A DNA stretch of 50,967 nucleotides from Planctomycetia bacterium (GTDB lineage Bacteria; Planctomycetota; Planctomycetia; Pirellulales; UBA7805). The notes under the pieces were generated by a model, which saw only the letters and a list, made by a program, of their open reading frames with translations, was not told where the DNA came from and did no database searches. Positions 33,145-44,585 of the stretch are shown piece after piece; the stretch's first letter is position 1; every line of letters starts with the position of its first letter. Both the position numbers and the translations under genes were made by a program. The DNA lies in the NCBI GenBank assembly GCA_021413585.1, contig JAIOQB010000029.1:1-50967 (forward strand), written 5' to 3'.

Positions 33145-33405
33145 ATGGAAGAGAAGCCGAACAAGTCGAATCCCACCGTGTCGAAAAGTACCCCGTTTTG
33201 GCGCGAGTTGGTTTCTTGGCCGCTGATCATCATCGGGTCTGTTGTGTCGGCATTTGTAATCGCGAATGTGATATTTGCCGTAATTAGAGGCCGGCAAGGT
33301 TTTGTGGATTCGGTATTCCAGGAATTGGCTACAATGCCAAACATTAAGGCATTCGCAATCGCCGCCGCTCTTCTATGGTTGGGCTCAATATTGCGACGAC
33401 TATGA
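33145..33405 (+). CDS. Small two-helix membrane protein
   Basis: 86 residues. A polar N-terminus (EEKPNKSNPTVSKSTPFWRE), one hydrophobic helix (WPLIIIGSVVSAFVIANVIF, about 25-46), a short loop and a second helix (IKAFAIAAALLWLGSIL, about 67-83). No family. The stop overlaps the start of the next gene (ATGA), so the two are coupled. Confidence 0.6.
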   Translation: MEEKPNKSNPTVSKSTPFWRELVSWPLIIIGSVVSAFVIANVIFAVIRGRQGFVDSVFQELATMPNIKAFAIAAALLWLGSILRRL

Positions 33406-33821
33406 CCCCGCCCCGCTTTCAATTCACGATCCGGGCGATGCTCTGGGCGACGTTCTGGGCGGGGGCGAGCTTTAGTGCGTGGAACATGGACGTGCCCTGG
33501 GTTGCTTCCCGCCACTACTACGGTCCCACTTATGGCTATGGTCTTCTGTCTGAATTTATCGGTATTGGAATCACCATCGCACGTTTGTGCGGACCCTTTA
33601 CCGCCATCGGGGCATTGTTCGGCAGGGCTTTTTGGGGCTTCGTGGTCGGCAGTGCGGCGTTGGTAGCGCTCTATACGAGCAGCGGCAGTTTCCTTTATGT
33701 GGAATACCGCTATTTTAACGGAGGGCCGCGCTTAGCCGCTTGCATCATCATCGCAGACCTTGTGGCATTCCTGGGGCTGTACTTATTTCGTTGGCGAAAG
33801 CCAAGCCGCACACAGGATTAG
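33402..33821 (+). CDS. Membrane protein with RFQFTIR N-terminus
   Basis: 139 residues from ATG 33402, coupled to the previous gene by a four-base overlap. It starts TPPRFQFTIRAMLWATFW, the same kind of opening as the gene at 18062. It has about four hydrophobic segments, the last ending in GLYLFRWRKPSRTQD. No known function. It is convergent with the cold-shock pseudogene, their ends overlapping by a few bases. Confidence 0.62.
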   Translation: MTPPRFQFTIRAMLWATFWAGASFSAWNMDVPWVASRHYYGPTYGYGLLSEFIGIGITIARLCGPFTAIGALFGRAFWGFVVGSAALVALYTSSGSFLYVEYRYFNGGPRLAACIIIADLVAFLGLYLFRWRKPSRTQD

Positions 33822-34038
33822 GACACTACCGGACGCACGCGGCGAGCCCGCGGCCCCTTTGGTGTTTGTTCAATTTCAAATTCCACGCGGCAATGGCGTA
33901 GGTGTTTGCCCTCTTCGCCAAACTCCAAACCCTGAAGGTCGGAGCGGTGGAAAAAACATTACGCTCCGCTCCAGTTTCCGAACAGGTAATGAAGCCATAT
34001 TTTCGTTCGTTGACGAACTTTATGATGCCGGTCGCCAT
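33818..34038 (-). pseudogene. Frameshifted cold-shock gene
   Basis: From ATG 34038 the frame gives ATGIIKFVNERKYGFITCSE with RNP1 (KYGFI) and then GAERNVF. At a run of six T (33951-33956 as A on the plus strand) the cold-shock pattern passes to the next frame, FHRSDLQGLEFGEEGK then RHCRVEFEIEQTPKGPRARR, ending with TAA at 33818-33820. One missing T explains it: FFHRSDL is RNP2. Without a shift the protein ends in unrelated sequence. It could be a true pseudogene, slippage at the T run, or a sequencing error. Confidence 0.8.
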
Positions 34039-34066
34039 CGTTTGCTCCGTTGAAAAAACAACGAGG

Positions 34067-34084
34067 AAAAAACCCGCCGGCGGG
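34067..34084 (-). terminator. Terminator-like hairpin in the leader of the frameshifted cold-shock gene
   Basis: On the minus strand the perfect palindrome CCCGCCGGCGGG (34073-34084) is followed by six T (34067-34072), 28 bases before the ATG. It is the counterpart of 23724-23765 ahead of the other cold-shock gene. Confidence 0.7.
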
Positions 34085-34452
34085 CTATACCGCAGAGGAT
34101 ACGGCAGGCCGCACGCCGGCAGGCTGCAATCACGGCGGGGAGAAACCGCCGCGACTGCCGCCAATGCGTACCACGTGGATTCCAAGCACGCGGCACGCGA
34201 CGATCATTGCACTGCCGCGGGCTTCCGTGCGGACGCCCGCATAATATCTTTCGCCGCGTTGTCGATTGCAGCCCGGTCAGCAGACATGGCGCGTTCCAGT
34301 GTGCCGCCACGGCGAGACCAATGCTCATAGGTGATTCGTGACGCCCGGCTCCGTCGCTTCTGCCACGGCGACCAACAGGCGAAACGCCGACCGCACATTT
34401 TAAAGGCATTTAGCTGGTTTCGATGTCTTGCTGGGACGCGAGTGACAAAGTG
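34085..34452. other. Gap with at most a remnant frame
   Basis: No confident gene. A minus-strand frame at 34204-34398 (64 codons) ends in a helical SADRAAIDNAAKDIMRASAR stretch that looks protein-like, but it has no ribosome site and no relatives I know; it may be a decayed gene of the older element. Confidence 0.35.
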
Positions 34453-34482
34453 TTGGCCACAGCCTTGGGAGTAAAGTATGCT
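34453..34482 (+). promoter_or_regulatory. Possible promoter for the glucosidase gene
   Basis: TTGGCC at 34453-34458, an 18-base spacer and TATGCT at 34477-34482, about 140 bases before the start at 34626. A modest match. Confidence 0.3.
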
Positions 34483-34625
34483 TTAGGCAAGGAAAATAGT
34501 GGTTGCAAGCTACCTCAAGTGGTCCGGACAGCAGTCGGCAGCGCGTGATCGAGTGGGCAGCATCCCCTGAGAAGTCTCGGGGCAATCGTCGGCATTTCCT
34601 GACCAACGGATGAATAAGGTGCCTT

Positions 34626-37472
<2,847 letters not shown>

Positions 37473-37507
37473 GATTCTGATAGCCTGGGCATCAAGGAAA
37501 TCTGTTT

Positions 37508-39001
37508 GTGGCCGATCCTCGTTATCCTTTGCTGTACCAGATCAACACGCGAGTCTGGCTGACGGAGTTGTCTCACACGCTCGGCCGGCCCGCCACGCTG
37601 GACGATATCCCGGACGCCGACCTGGATCGCCTGGCCGAGATGGGGCTCGACTGGGTCTGGCTGCTGAGCGTGTGGCAAACCGGCCCCGGTGCGCAGAAAG
37701 CTTCACGCAGCAATGCCCAGTGGCGCCGTGAATTCCAGGAAATGCTGCCGGACCTGCGCGAAGAAGATATCGCCGGCTCCGGCTTTGCGATCACCGGTTA
37801 CACGGTGCATCAGAATCTCGGCGGCGACATCGCGCTGGCCCGCCTGCGCCATCGGCTCCGTCAGCGCGGCCTTAAGCTGATGCTCGACTTTGTGCCCAAT
37901 CATATGGGGCTCGATCATCCCTGGATCGAAGAACATCCCGACTATTTCATCCACGGCACGGAACTCGACCTGGCCCGCACTCCGCAAAACTACACTTGGG
38001 TCAAACGCCAGCAGGGGGATCTGCTGTTGGCGCATGGGCGCGATCCGTATTTCTCCGGCTGGCCCGATACGTTGCAGCTCAACTATGCCAACCCCGCCAC
38101 GCAGGAAGCGATGATCGGCGAATTGTTGAAGATCGCCGACCAATGCGACGGCGTCCGCTGCGACATGGCGATGCTAGTCTTGCCGGAGGTGTTCGAGCGA
38201 ACGTGGGGCCAGCGCGCGCCCCTCTTCTGGCCGACAGCGACGCAGCGCGTGCATGAGCAGAAACCCGGCTTTCTTTTCATGGCCGAGGTCTACTGGGATC
38301 TGGAATGGACGCTTCAGCAACAGGGATTCGATTACGCGTACGACAAGCGACTCTACGATCGCCTCCGCGAGGGGGATGCGCGGCCGGTCCGCGAGCATTT
38401 CCAAGCCGGGCTCGATTACCAAGACAAGCTCGCCCGCTTCTTGGAGAACCACGACGAACCGCGGGCGGCAGCGGCGTTCCCTCCAGAGGTTCATCAAGCC
38501 GCCGCTGTGATTTCGTTTCTTTCTCCTGGCTTGCGTTTCTTCCATCAGGGAGAGTTCGAGGGGCGAAGAATACGCATTTCGCCGCACCTCGTGCGAGGTC
38601 CGAGCGAACTCGTCGATGAGACGTTGCGGCATTTCTACAACCGCTTGCTGGCAGTGCTTCGTCAGTCGCTCGTGCGAGACGGCCAATGGCAGTTGCTGCA
38701 GTGCGCGCCGGCCTGGGACGGCAACTCAACGAACGACAGTTTCATCGCCTTCGCCTGGAGCGGACCGGCCGCTGAAAAAATGATCGTTGCGGTAAATTAT
38801 TCGAACCATCAAAGCCAATGCCATATCCGCATTCCGTTTACCGATTTAGGGGATGGAACCTGGCGCCTGCAGGATCAACTCAGCACCGCGGCCTATGACT
38901 GGCACAGCGCGGATCTGCGCTCGCGGGGCTTATACCTGGATGAAGTCCCGTGGAAGGCTTCCGCGTTCTTATTGACGAAGCCGGGCGAGAAATTGCTTTA
39001 G
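37508..39001 (+). CDS. GH13 alpha-amylase-family enzyme
   Basis: 497 residues starting at GTG 37508. TIM-barrel motifs of GH13: LDFVPNHMGLDH (about 126), GVRCDMAML with the Asp219 nucleophile, FMAEVYWD with the acid Glu260 and FLENHDEPR with His315/Asp316. The barrel starts directly at YQINTRVWL, and a C-terminal beta domain (IVAVNYSNHQSQCHIRI) closes the protein. There is no signal peptide, so it works on an intracellular alpha-glucan or glucoside. It is co-transcribed with the GH63-like gene, so the two probably act on one storage or solute pathway. Its stop overlaps the convergent RND gene by four bases. Confidence 0.9.
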   Translation: MADPRYPLLYQINTRVWLTELSHTLGRPATLDDIPDADLDRLAEMGLDWVWLLSVWQTGPGAQKASRSNAQWRREFQEMLPDLREEDIAGSGFAITGYTVHQNLGGDIALARLRHRLRQRGLKLMLDFVPNHMGLDHPWIEEHPDYFIHGTELDLARTPQNYTWVKRQQGDLLLAHGRDPYFSGWPDTLQLNYANPATQEAMIGELLKIADQCDGVRCDMAMLVLPEVFERTWGQRAPLFWPTATQRVHEQKPGFLFMAEVYWDLEWTLQQQGFDYAYDKRLYDRLREGDARPVREHFQAGLDYQDKLARFLENHDEPRAAAAFPPEVHQAAAVISFLSPGLRFFHQGEFEGRRIRISPHLVRGPSELVDETLRHFYNRLLAVLRQSLVRDGQWQLLQCAPAWDGNSTNDSFIAFAWSGPAAEKMIVAVNYSNHQSQCHIRIPFTDLGDGTWRLQDQLSTAAYDWHSADLRSRGLYLDEVPWKASAFLLTKPGEKLL

Positions 39002-42000
39002 GAATTGGATGCCAGCGGAGTTTCGGGTTTCTTTCCGACCAGGCGAACTACGACGTAGTAGAACACGGGTGTCAGGAAAATACCGAACAGCGTCACCCCC
39101 AGCATCCCGGAAAACACCGCGATCCCAAGCGTGCTGCGCATTTCCGCACCTGCTCCCACGGCCAGTGCCAGGGGAACCACGCCGAGAATGAACGCCATCG
39201 ACGTCATGATGATGGGGCGCAACCGGAGCTTGCAGGCTTCCACAGTCGCATCACGAGGCGACGCGCCCTGGGACGATTTCTCCTTGGCAAATTCCACAAT
39301 CAAGATGGCATTCTTGCTGGCCAAACCGACCAAGACGACGAAGCCGATCTGCACGAAGATGTTGATATCCAGGCCCGCCATCGCCACACCGGCCACCGAA
39401 CAGAGCAGACACATCGGGACGACCAGGATAACCGCGAATGGAAGGCTAAGACTCTCATATTGCGCCGCCAGAACGAGAAACACGAGCACCACGGCCACCC
39501 CGAAGACGATCATCGCGGTATTGCCGGCGAGAATTTGCAGCAGGGTCAGTTCGGTCCATTGGAGATCGGTCCCTTGCGGCAGTTCGCTTTTGCCCAGTCG
39601 ATCAATCGTTCCAATCACACTGCCCGAGCTGACGCCCGGCAACGAGCTGCCGTTGACCGCGGCCGCGGTCTTGCCGTTGTAACGGGTCACGAGCGCCGGG
39701 CCGCCGATTTCGCTGACGTGCACCACGCTTCCCAAAGGAACCATCTCGCCGGCCAGATTGCGAACCTTCAACTGCTGTACCTGGGCGGGAGTCAACCGGA
39801 ATTGTGGATCGGCTTGCAAGTTGACCTGCCAGGTTCGATCAAACTGGTTGAAGTCATTCGTGTAATAGCCCCCTAGATAAAGCTGCAGCGTGAGGAACAC
39901 CTCGTTGAGCGGAATCCCCATCGTCTTGCAGCGAACACGATCGACGTCGACGTACATTTGCGGCGTGCGGGCCCGAAACGCGCTGAACAAACCAACCAGC
40001 CCTGGCTGCTGGTTGCCGCTGGCGGCCAGGCCGTCGGCCGCCTCCTGAAGGGTATCCAGCCCTAAACCCTGCATGTCGCGCACCATAACTTTGAAACCGC
40101 CGGCGCTCCCCAACCCGTCCACCGGCGGCGCTCCGAACACCGACACAGACGCTTCCTGCACTTCGCGAAAACATGCGGCGCGGAGTTTCGCGGCGACCGC
40201 GTCGGCCGAGCGGTCTGACCCGTGCCGATGGTGAAAATCATCCAAAACGACATACACCGTCCCGTAGTTCGAACCGATGGCGTTTTGCACAATCGATTGC
40301 CCGGAGATGGTGATGGTGTGCGCGACACCGGGGATGCCACCTTTGTTGCCGTGTGCTTCCTTGTCGTGCTCTTCCTTGCCGTGGCCCTGCTCGCCGGTCG
40401 CTTCGCCACGCGCGATCTTTTCCACTTGGGCCATGACCGCGCTGGTGCGCTCCAGCGAGGCAGAGTCAGGAAGCCGCACGTCCACCAGCAGGTATCCTTT
40501 GTCCTGCGACGGAATAAAGCCGGTCGGCACGCGGGTAAAGCTGAAATAGGTGAGGTACAGCAAGCCAACGTACACCGCCAGAACAATTACGCTGACTCGC
40601 AGCAGCATGCCCACGCTGCGGCTATACAGGTTGGCGGTGGTGGTGAATCCAAAATTGAACAGTTTGAAGAACCAGCCCAGCAGCAGGTTGAGCAGCCAGG
40701 TAACCGGGTCGCGCTGCTGGTCTTTCGCTTTGAGCAACAGGCCGCACAGCGCGGGGCTGAGGGTCAGTGAGTTGACCGCGGAAAAGAAGGTCGAGACGGC
40801 GATCGTCAAGGCAAACTGCTTGAAAAACTGCCCCGTGATGCCCGCGATGAACGCGCACGGAATAAACACGCACATCAACACAAGAGAGATCGCGATGATC
40901 GGGCCAGTCACCTCGTCCATGGCTTTTCGAGCGGCATCCTTGGGAGACAGGCCGTGCTCGAGATGATGCTCGACCGCTTCGACAACAACGATGGCGTCGT
41001 CCACCACGATGCCGATCGCCAACACCAATCCAAAGAGGGAGAGATTATTAAGACTGAAACCCAGCCCCAGCATGACCGCGAAAGTTCCCACGATCGCCAC
41101 CGGAACCGCGATCAGCGGAATGATCGTCGCCCGCCACGACTGGAGAAAAGCCAGGACCACGATCGCCACCAGAATGATGGCGTCGCGGAGAGCCTTAAAC
41201 ACCTCGTGAATCGATTCATTGATAAAGGGAGTGGTGTCGTACACGATTGCATATTCCACATCCGGCGGAAAGCTGAGTTTTAGCAGGTCCATCCGCTTGC
41301 GGATGGACTTGGCGGTTACCAACGCGTTGGAACCTGGCTGTTGATAAATCGCCAAGCCAATGGAAGGTTGGCTGTCGAGTCGGCAGGAGGTGTCTTCCGT
41401 CTTGGCTCCCAGTTGTATGCCGCCAAATTTCCGGCCGGCCTTATCCTGGCGAACGTCCGTAACGAGATCCCGCATCCGCGTGATTTCACCGGTCGATCCG
41501 GTCTTCACGATGATTTCGCCAAACTCGGCGGGTGTGGTCAGTCGGCCGAGCGTGCTTAGCGTATATTGAAATGCCTCTCCGTTTGGCACCGGCGGCCGGC
41601 CGAGAGAACCGGCCGCGACCTGAATGTTCTGTTCGTGCAGCGCCTTTACCACGTCGCTGGCCGACAAGTTCCTGGCCGCCAACCGATCCGGGGCGAGCCA
41701 CGCTCGCATGCTGTAGTCGAGCTGCCCAAGGTAAGAAACGTCTCCCACACCCTTGATCTGCGCCAGTTCGTCGCGGAGATTGATGGTGGCGTAGTTGCTG
41801 AGATAGAGTTGATCGTACGTCCCTTTTGGAGATACCAGGTTGACCACGAGCAGGATGCTAGGGGATTTCTTCTTGACGCTCACGCCGGTCTGCTTGACTT
41901 CGCTGGGCAGGCTCGGCAACGCCAGATTCACCCGGTTTTGCACCAGCACTTGAGCCATGTCGAGATTGGTGCCCACCTCAAACGTGACGGTCAGGTTGTA

Positions 42001-42279
42001 GCCGCCGTCGTTCGTGCATTGGGAATTCATATAGAGCATGTTCTCGACGCCGATCACCTGCTGCTCGATCGGAGCGGCGACCGTGTCCGCCACTACTTTG
42101 GAGCTGGCTCCCGGGTAGAAGCAGCTCACCTGCACGGTTGGCGGCGTGATTTCGGGATACTGCGCCACGGGCAGAATCATGACAGCGATCGCCCCCGCCA
42201 AGGTGATGATCACGGAGATCACCGCAGCGAAAATGGGACGGTCGATAAAGAACTTTGCCATCTGATTTAACGCTCCCAC
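38998..42279 (-). CDS. RND efflux transporter (HAE1/AcrB-like)
   Basis: 1093 residues, slightly longer than the 1030-1050 of AcrB. It starts with the FIDRPIFAAVISVIITLAGAIA helix and has the large periplasmic loops and twelve membrane helices of the family. The proton-relay Asp pair is at 427-428 (GIVVDDAIVVVEAVEHH), and FIPSQDKGYLLV begins the second loop. It exports amphiphilic compounds using the proton gradient, as a trimer with a fusion protein and an outer-membrane channel. The fusion gene is directly upstream; no channel gene is in the window. An odd insertion of charged, His-rich sequence is present at residues 624-648. Confidence 0.95.
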   Translation of the reverse strand: MGALNQMAKFFIDRPIFAAVISVIITLAGAIAVMILPVAQYPEITPPTVQVSCFYPGASSKVVADTVAAPIEQQVIGVENMLYMNSQCTNDGGYNLTVTFEVGTNLDMAQVLVQNRVNLALPSLPSEVKQTGVSVKKKSPSILLVVNLVSPKGTYDQLYLSNYATINLRDELAQIKGVGDVSYLGQLDYSMRAWLAPDRLAARNLSASDVVKALHEQNIQVAAGSLGRPPVPNGEAFQYTLSTLGRLTTPAEFGEIIVKTGSTGEITRMRDLVTDVRQDKAGRKFGGIQLGAKTEDTSCRLDSQPSIGLAIYQQPGSNALVTAKSIRKRMDLLKLSFPPDVEYAIVYDTTPFINESIHEVFKALRDAIILVAIVVLAFLQSWRATIIPLIAVPVAIVGTFAVMLGLGFSLNNLSLFGLVLAIGIVVDDAIVVVEAVEHHLEHGLSPKDAARKAMDEVTGPIIAISLVLMCVFIPCAFIAGITGQFFKQFALTIAVSTFFSAVNSLTLSPALCGLLLKAKDQQRDPVTWLLNLLLGWFFKLFNFGFTTTANLYSRSVGMLLRVSVIVLAVYVGLLYLTYFSFTRVPTGFIPSQDKGYLLVDVRLPDSASLERTSAVMAQVEKIARGEATGEQGHGKEEHDKEAHGNKGGIPGVAHTITISGQSIVQNAIGSNYGTVYVVLDDFHHRHGSDRSADAVAAKLRAACFREVQEASVSVFGAPPVDGLGSAGGFKVMVRDMQGLGLDTLQEAADGLAASGNQQPGLVGLFSAFRARTPQMYVDVDRVRCKTMGIPLNEVFLTLQLYLGGYYTNDFNQFDRTWQVNLQADPQFRLTPAQVQQLKVRNLAGEMVPLGSVVHVSEIGGPALVTRYNGKTAAAVNGSSLPGVSSGSVIGTIDRLGKSELPQGTDLQWTELTLLQILAGNTAMIVFGVAVVLVFLVLAAQYESLSLPFAVILVVPMCLLCSVAGVAMAGLDINIFVQIGFVVLVGLASKNAILIVEFAKEKSSQGASPRDATVEACKLRLRPIIMTSMAFILGVVPLALAVGAGAEMRSTLGIAVFSGMLGVTLFGIFLTPVFYYVVVRLVGKKPETPLASNS

Positions 42280-42329
42280 GGCATGCTAGGAAATGAAAAA
42301 AACGTGGCGTCACAACGGCCAACTGGAGC

Positions 42330-43661
42330 CTAGGGGTTGCCGCTTGCGTTTGCCGTAGGGGGCGTAGAAGTCTTGGGCTCAGCAATCGGCTTAGGCTCGG
42401 GGACCGTTTTGGGTTCGGCGGCCGCTTTCTGCTTGTCGCCTGGTGCGGCTTCCGCCGGCGTCACCGGAACAGACGCGGCCGCGACCGGCGGCTGCTCCAA
42501 CTCGGCTTCCACCTTCTGCCCCGGCTTGACGCGCTGCAACCCCTTCACGATCACACGTTCTCCCGCCGTTAACCCTGATTTCACGATCCGCAGATCGCCG
42601 CGCTGCGCGCCCAGCTCCACGGTGCGGCGTGTGGCCTCGTTGTTGCTTCCAACCACGTACACAAACTTGAGGTTCTGGTCGGTGGCCAAGGCTTTCTCAG
42701 GAATGAGCAGCGCCTTGTAAGGTTGGCTTACCGGAATCCTGACCCGCACGAACAGGCCGCTGACGAGTTCGCGATTCTTGTTCGCAAACACTCCGCGCAG
42801 CCGGGCCGTTCCCGTGCTGGCATTGACTTCCGCGGAGGCAAAATCTAGCGAACCCTGGTGCGTAAAATCCTTTTCGTCCGCCAATTGCACGTAGCAAGCA
42901 ACGCCCAACTCGCGCAAGCTGCCCGGCGCCGAAGTTCGATCCCCCGTGCGCATCTTCATATAGCGCAGGAGCGAACGCTCATCGACGTCGAAGTACACAT
43001 ACATCGGCTGTTCACAGACAATTTTGGTCAGCAAGGTTCCCGAGCCCTGCCCACCGGTCAGGAGATTGCCCTTGGACACCATGGCGCGATCAATGCGACC
43101 GCTAATCGGCGCCTTAACGTCCGTGTATTTCAGATCGACGGCCGTTCGATTCGCGTCCGCCTGGGCTGCGGTAATTTTGGCCTCAGACTCGCGCACCGCG
43201 GCGATCGCTTCTTCATATTCTTCTTGAGAAATAGCCCCGCTCTTGACCACGGATTTTTTGCGTGCCAGATTGGCCTTGGCCAGTTCGAGGTTGGCGTTGT
43301 TTAGGGCAATGCGGGCCAACGATTGCTGATGAATTGCCGCATATTCATCGGGTTCGATCGTAAACAGCGTCTGCCCCTCGCGGACATAATCGCCGTCCTT
43401 GAAAGTGATCGTTTTAAGGAAGCCAAACACCCGCGCACGGACGTCGACGATTTCAGATGCCTCGGTCCGCCCGGTGTATTCGTCGGTATCGACGGTTTCC
43501 TGTGAGATGACGCCGGTTACGGTCACTTTTGGAACCGGCTGCTCGGCCGCGACCGGGGCCGCAGACTGGCAACCGAGACTGGCCGACATGATTCCCGCCA
43601 ATCCCGCGGTGAGCGCGAGCAGACACTTGCTGGAGAAATGAAACCCCTGGCGCTTATTCAT
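42330..43661 (-). CDS. RND membrane-fusion (AcrA-like) protein
   Basis: 443 residues. The N-terminal signal ends in SASLGC, a probable lipobox, so the protein is likely lipid-anchored in the periplasm. EIVDVRARVFGFLKTITFKDGDYVREGQTLFTIEPDEY is the lipoyl half. A helical hairpin follows (about 115-165), then the second lipoyl half and beta-barrel (VKAPISGRIDRAMVSKGNLL). The C-terminus is a disordered Pro/Ala/Glu/Lys tail (about 395-443). It bridges the RND pump to an outer-membrane channel. The pump gene follows after 50 bases, so they form one operon. Confidence 0.94.
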   Translation of the reverse strand: MNKRQGFHFSSKCLLALTAGLAGIMSASLGCQSAAPVAAEQPVPKVTVTGVISQETVDTDEYTGRTEASEIVDVRARVFGFLKTITFKDGDYVREGQTLFTIEPDEYAAIHQQSLARIALNNANLELAKANLARKKSVVKSGAISQEEYEEAIAAVRESEAKITAAQADANRTAVDLKYTDVKAPISGRIDRAMVSKGNLLTGGQGSGTLLTKIVCEQPMYVYFDVDERSLLRYMKMRTGDRTSAPGSLRELGVACYVQLADEKDFTHQGSLDFASAEVNASTGTARLRGVFANKNRELVSGLFVRVRIPVSQPYKALLIPEKALATDQNLKFVYVVGSNNEATRRTVELGAQRGDLRIVKSGLTAGERVIVKGLQRVKPGQKVEAELEQPPVAAASVPVTPAEAAPGDKQKAAAEPKTVPEPKPIAEPKTSTPPTANASGNP

Positions 43662-43693
43662 TGGAAATTCCTGCGATTAATAGTGCCCTCTGC

Positions 43694-44515
43694 TCAATAC
43701 GTCTCGGGAACGTATTTGAACGGGTAGTCCGATTCTTTGTAGTCTCCCGCCTTCTGGCGTTTCGGCAGCTTCACCTTTTCGCGCGGGGTGTCTTTGTAAG
43801 GGATCTGACTTAGCAGATGACTAATGACATTCAGTCGGGCCCGCTTTTTGTCGTCCGAGGGGACGACGAACCACGGTCCCCACGGAGTGTCCGTCGTCGC
43901 GAACATTTCGTCCCGCGCCCGAGAGTAGTCGTACCAGCGGCTGTAGGACTTGAGGTCCATGGGCGACAGTTTCCAGATCTTCCGGCCGTCGTTGATCCGT
44001 CCTTCCAATCGCCGCGTCTGTTCGTCGGGGCTCACTTCCAGCCAGTACTTCAACAGAATGATTCCGGACTGGACCATCGCCTTTTCGACGAGCGGAACGG
44101 CCTGCAGGAATCCCTTCACCTGCTCTTCGGTGCAGAACCCCATCACTCGCTCGACACCGGCGCGGTTATACCAGCTACGGTCGAAGATCACGATCTCGCC
44201 CGCTGCCGGGAAGTGGGGCAGGTACCGCTGGACGTACATCTGCGTCTTTTCGCGGTCCGTCGGCGCCGGCAAGGCAATGACCCGAAAGACCCGTGAACTG
44301 ACTCGCTCAGTGATGGCCTTGATGGCGCCTCCTTTGCCGGCGCCGTCACGCCCCTCGAACACGACGCACACTTTCAGCCCCTTGTGCTTCACCCACTCCT
44401 GCAGCTTCACCAACTCGACATGCAGCTTCTTCAGTTGGGCCAGGTATTCCTTGCCGGAGAGTTTCTCTTTCTCCGCGACTGTTGACGCTTGTTTTTTTGT
44501 GTCGCGATGCCCCAC
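43694..44515 (-). CDS. ppk2: Polyphosphate kinase 2 (PPK2)
   Basis: 273 residues, the standard length of a one-domain PPK2. Walker A is GRDGAGKGGAIKA (about residues 54-66), and Walker B plus lid signatures follow: VIFDRSWYNRAGVERVMGF (about 111-128) and EGRINDGRKIWKLSPMDLKS (about 181-200). The enzyme moves phosphate between polyphosphate and nucleotides, usually making GTP or ATP. The N-terminus is an extra charged helix. It is 32 bases from the fusion protein gene and 70 from the YHS-like gene, on the same strand, so it is probably part of the same unit. A phosphate or energy stress link fits. Confidence 0.95.
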   Translation of the reverse strand: MGHRDTKKQASTVAEKEKLSGKEYLAQLKKLHVELVKLQEWVKHKGLKVCVVFEGRDGAGKGGAIKAITERVSSRVFRVIALPAPTDREKTQMYVQRYLPHFPAAGEIVIFDRSWYNRAGVERVMGFCTEEQVKGFLQAVPLVEKAMVQSGIILLKYWLEVSPDEQTRRLEGRINDGRKIWKLSPMDLKSYSRWYDYSRARDEMFATTDTPWGPWFVVPSDDKKRARLNVISHLLSQIPYKDTPREKVKLPKRQKAGDYKESDYPFKYVPETY

Positions 44516-44585
44516 GTTTATCTCCTCACTGGAATAAGTTCAAAAGGGGTGGTCCAGGGCGTCTCACCTGGACTGCGTCGCTGCG

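Larger units (their letters stand above)
31992..34100. mobile_element. Probable decayed left end of an older related element
   Basis: The 62 bases after attR (terminator plus GGTGCTACC at 32045-32053) match the inside left end of the intact element, not just the tRNA. Plus-strand genes then a minus-strand cold-shock gene follow, with the cold-shock gene about 1.9 kb from att, compared with 2.1 kb in the intact element. The cold-shock copy is frameshifted and no integrase or second right att is seen. The right boundary is uncertain. Confidence 0.5.

Noticed and set aside
32161-33297. 378-codon minus-strand frame opposite 32182-33009
   Set aside because: The plus-strand product has a more protein-like pattern (RSALDHLAFALAE); the minus frame shows no recognisable feature.
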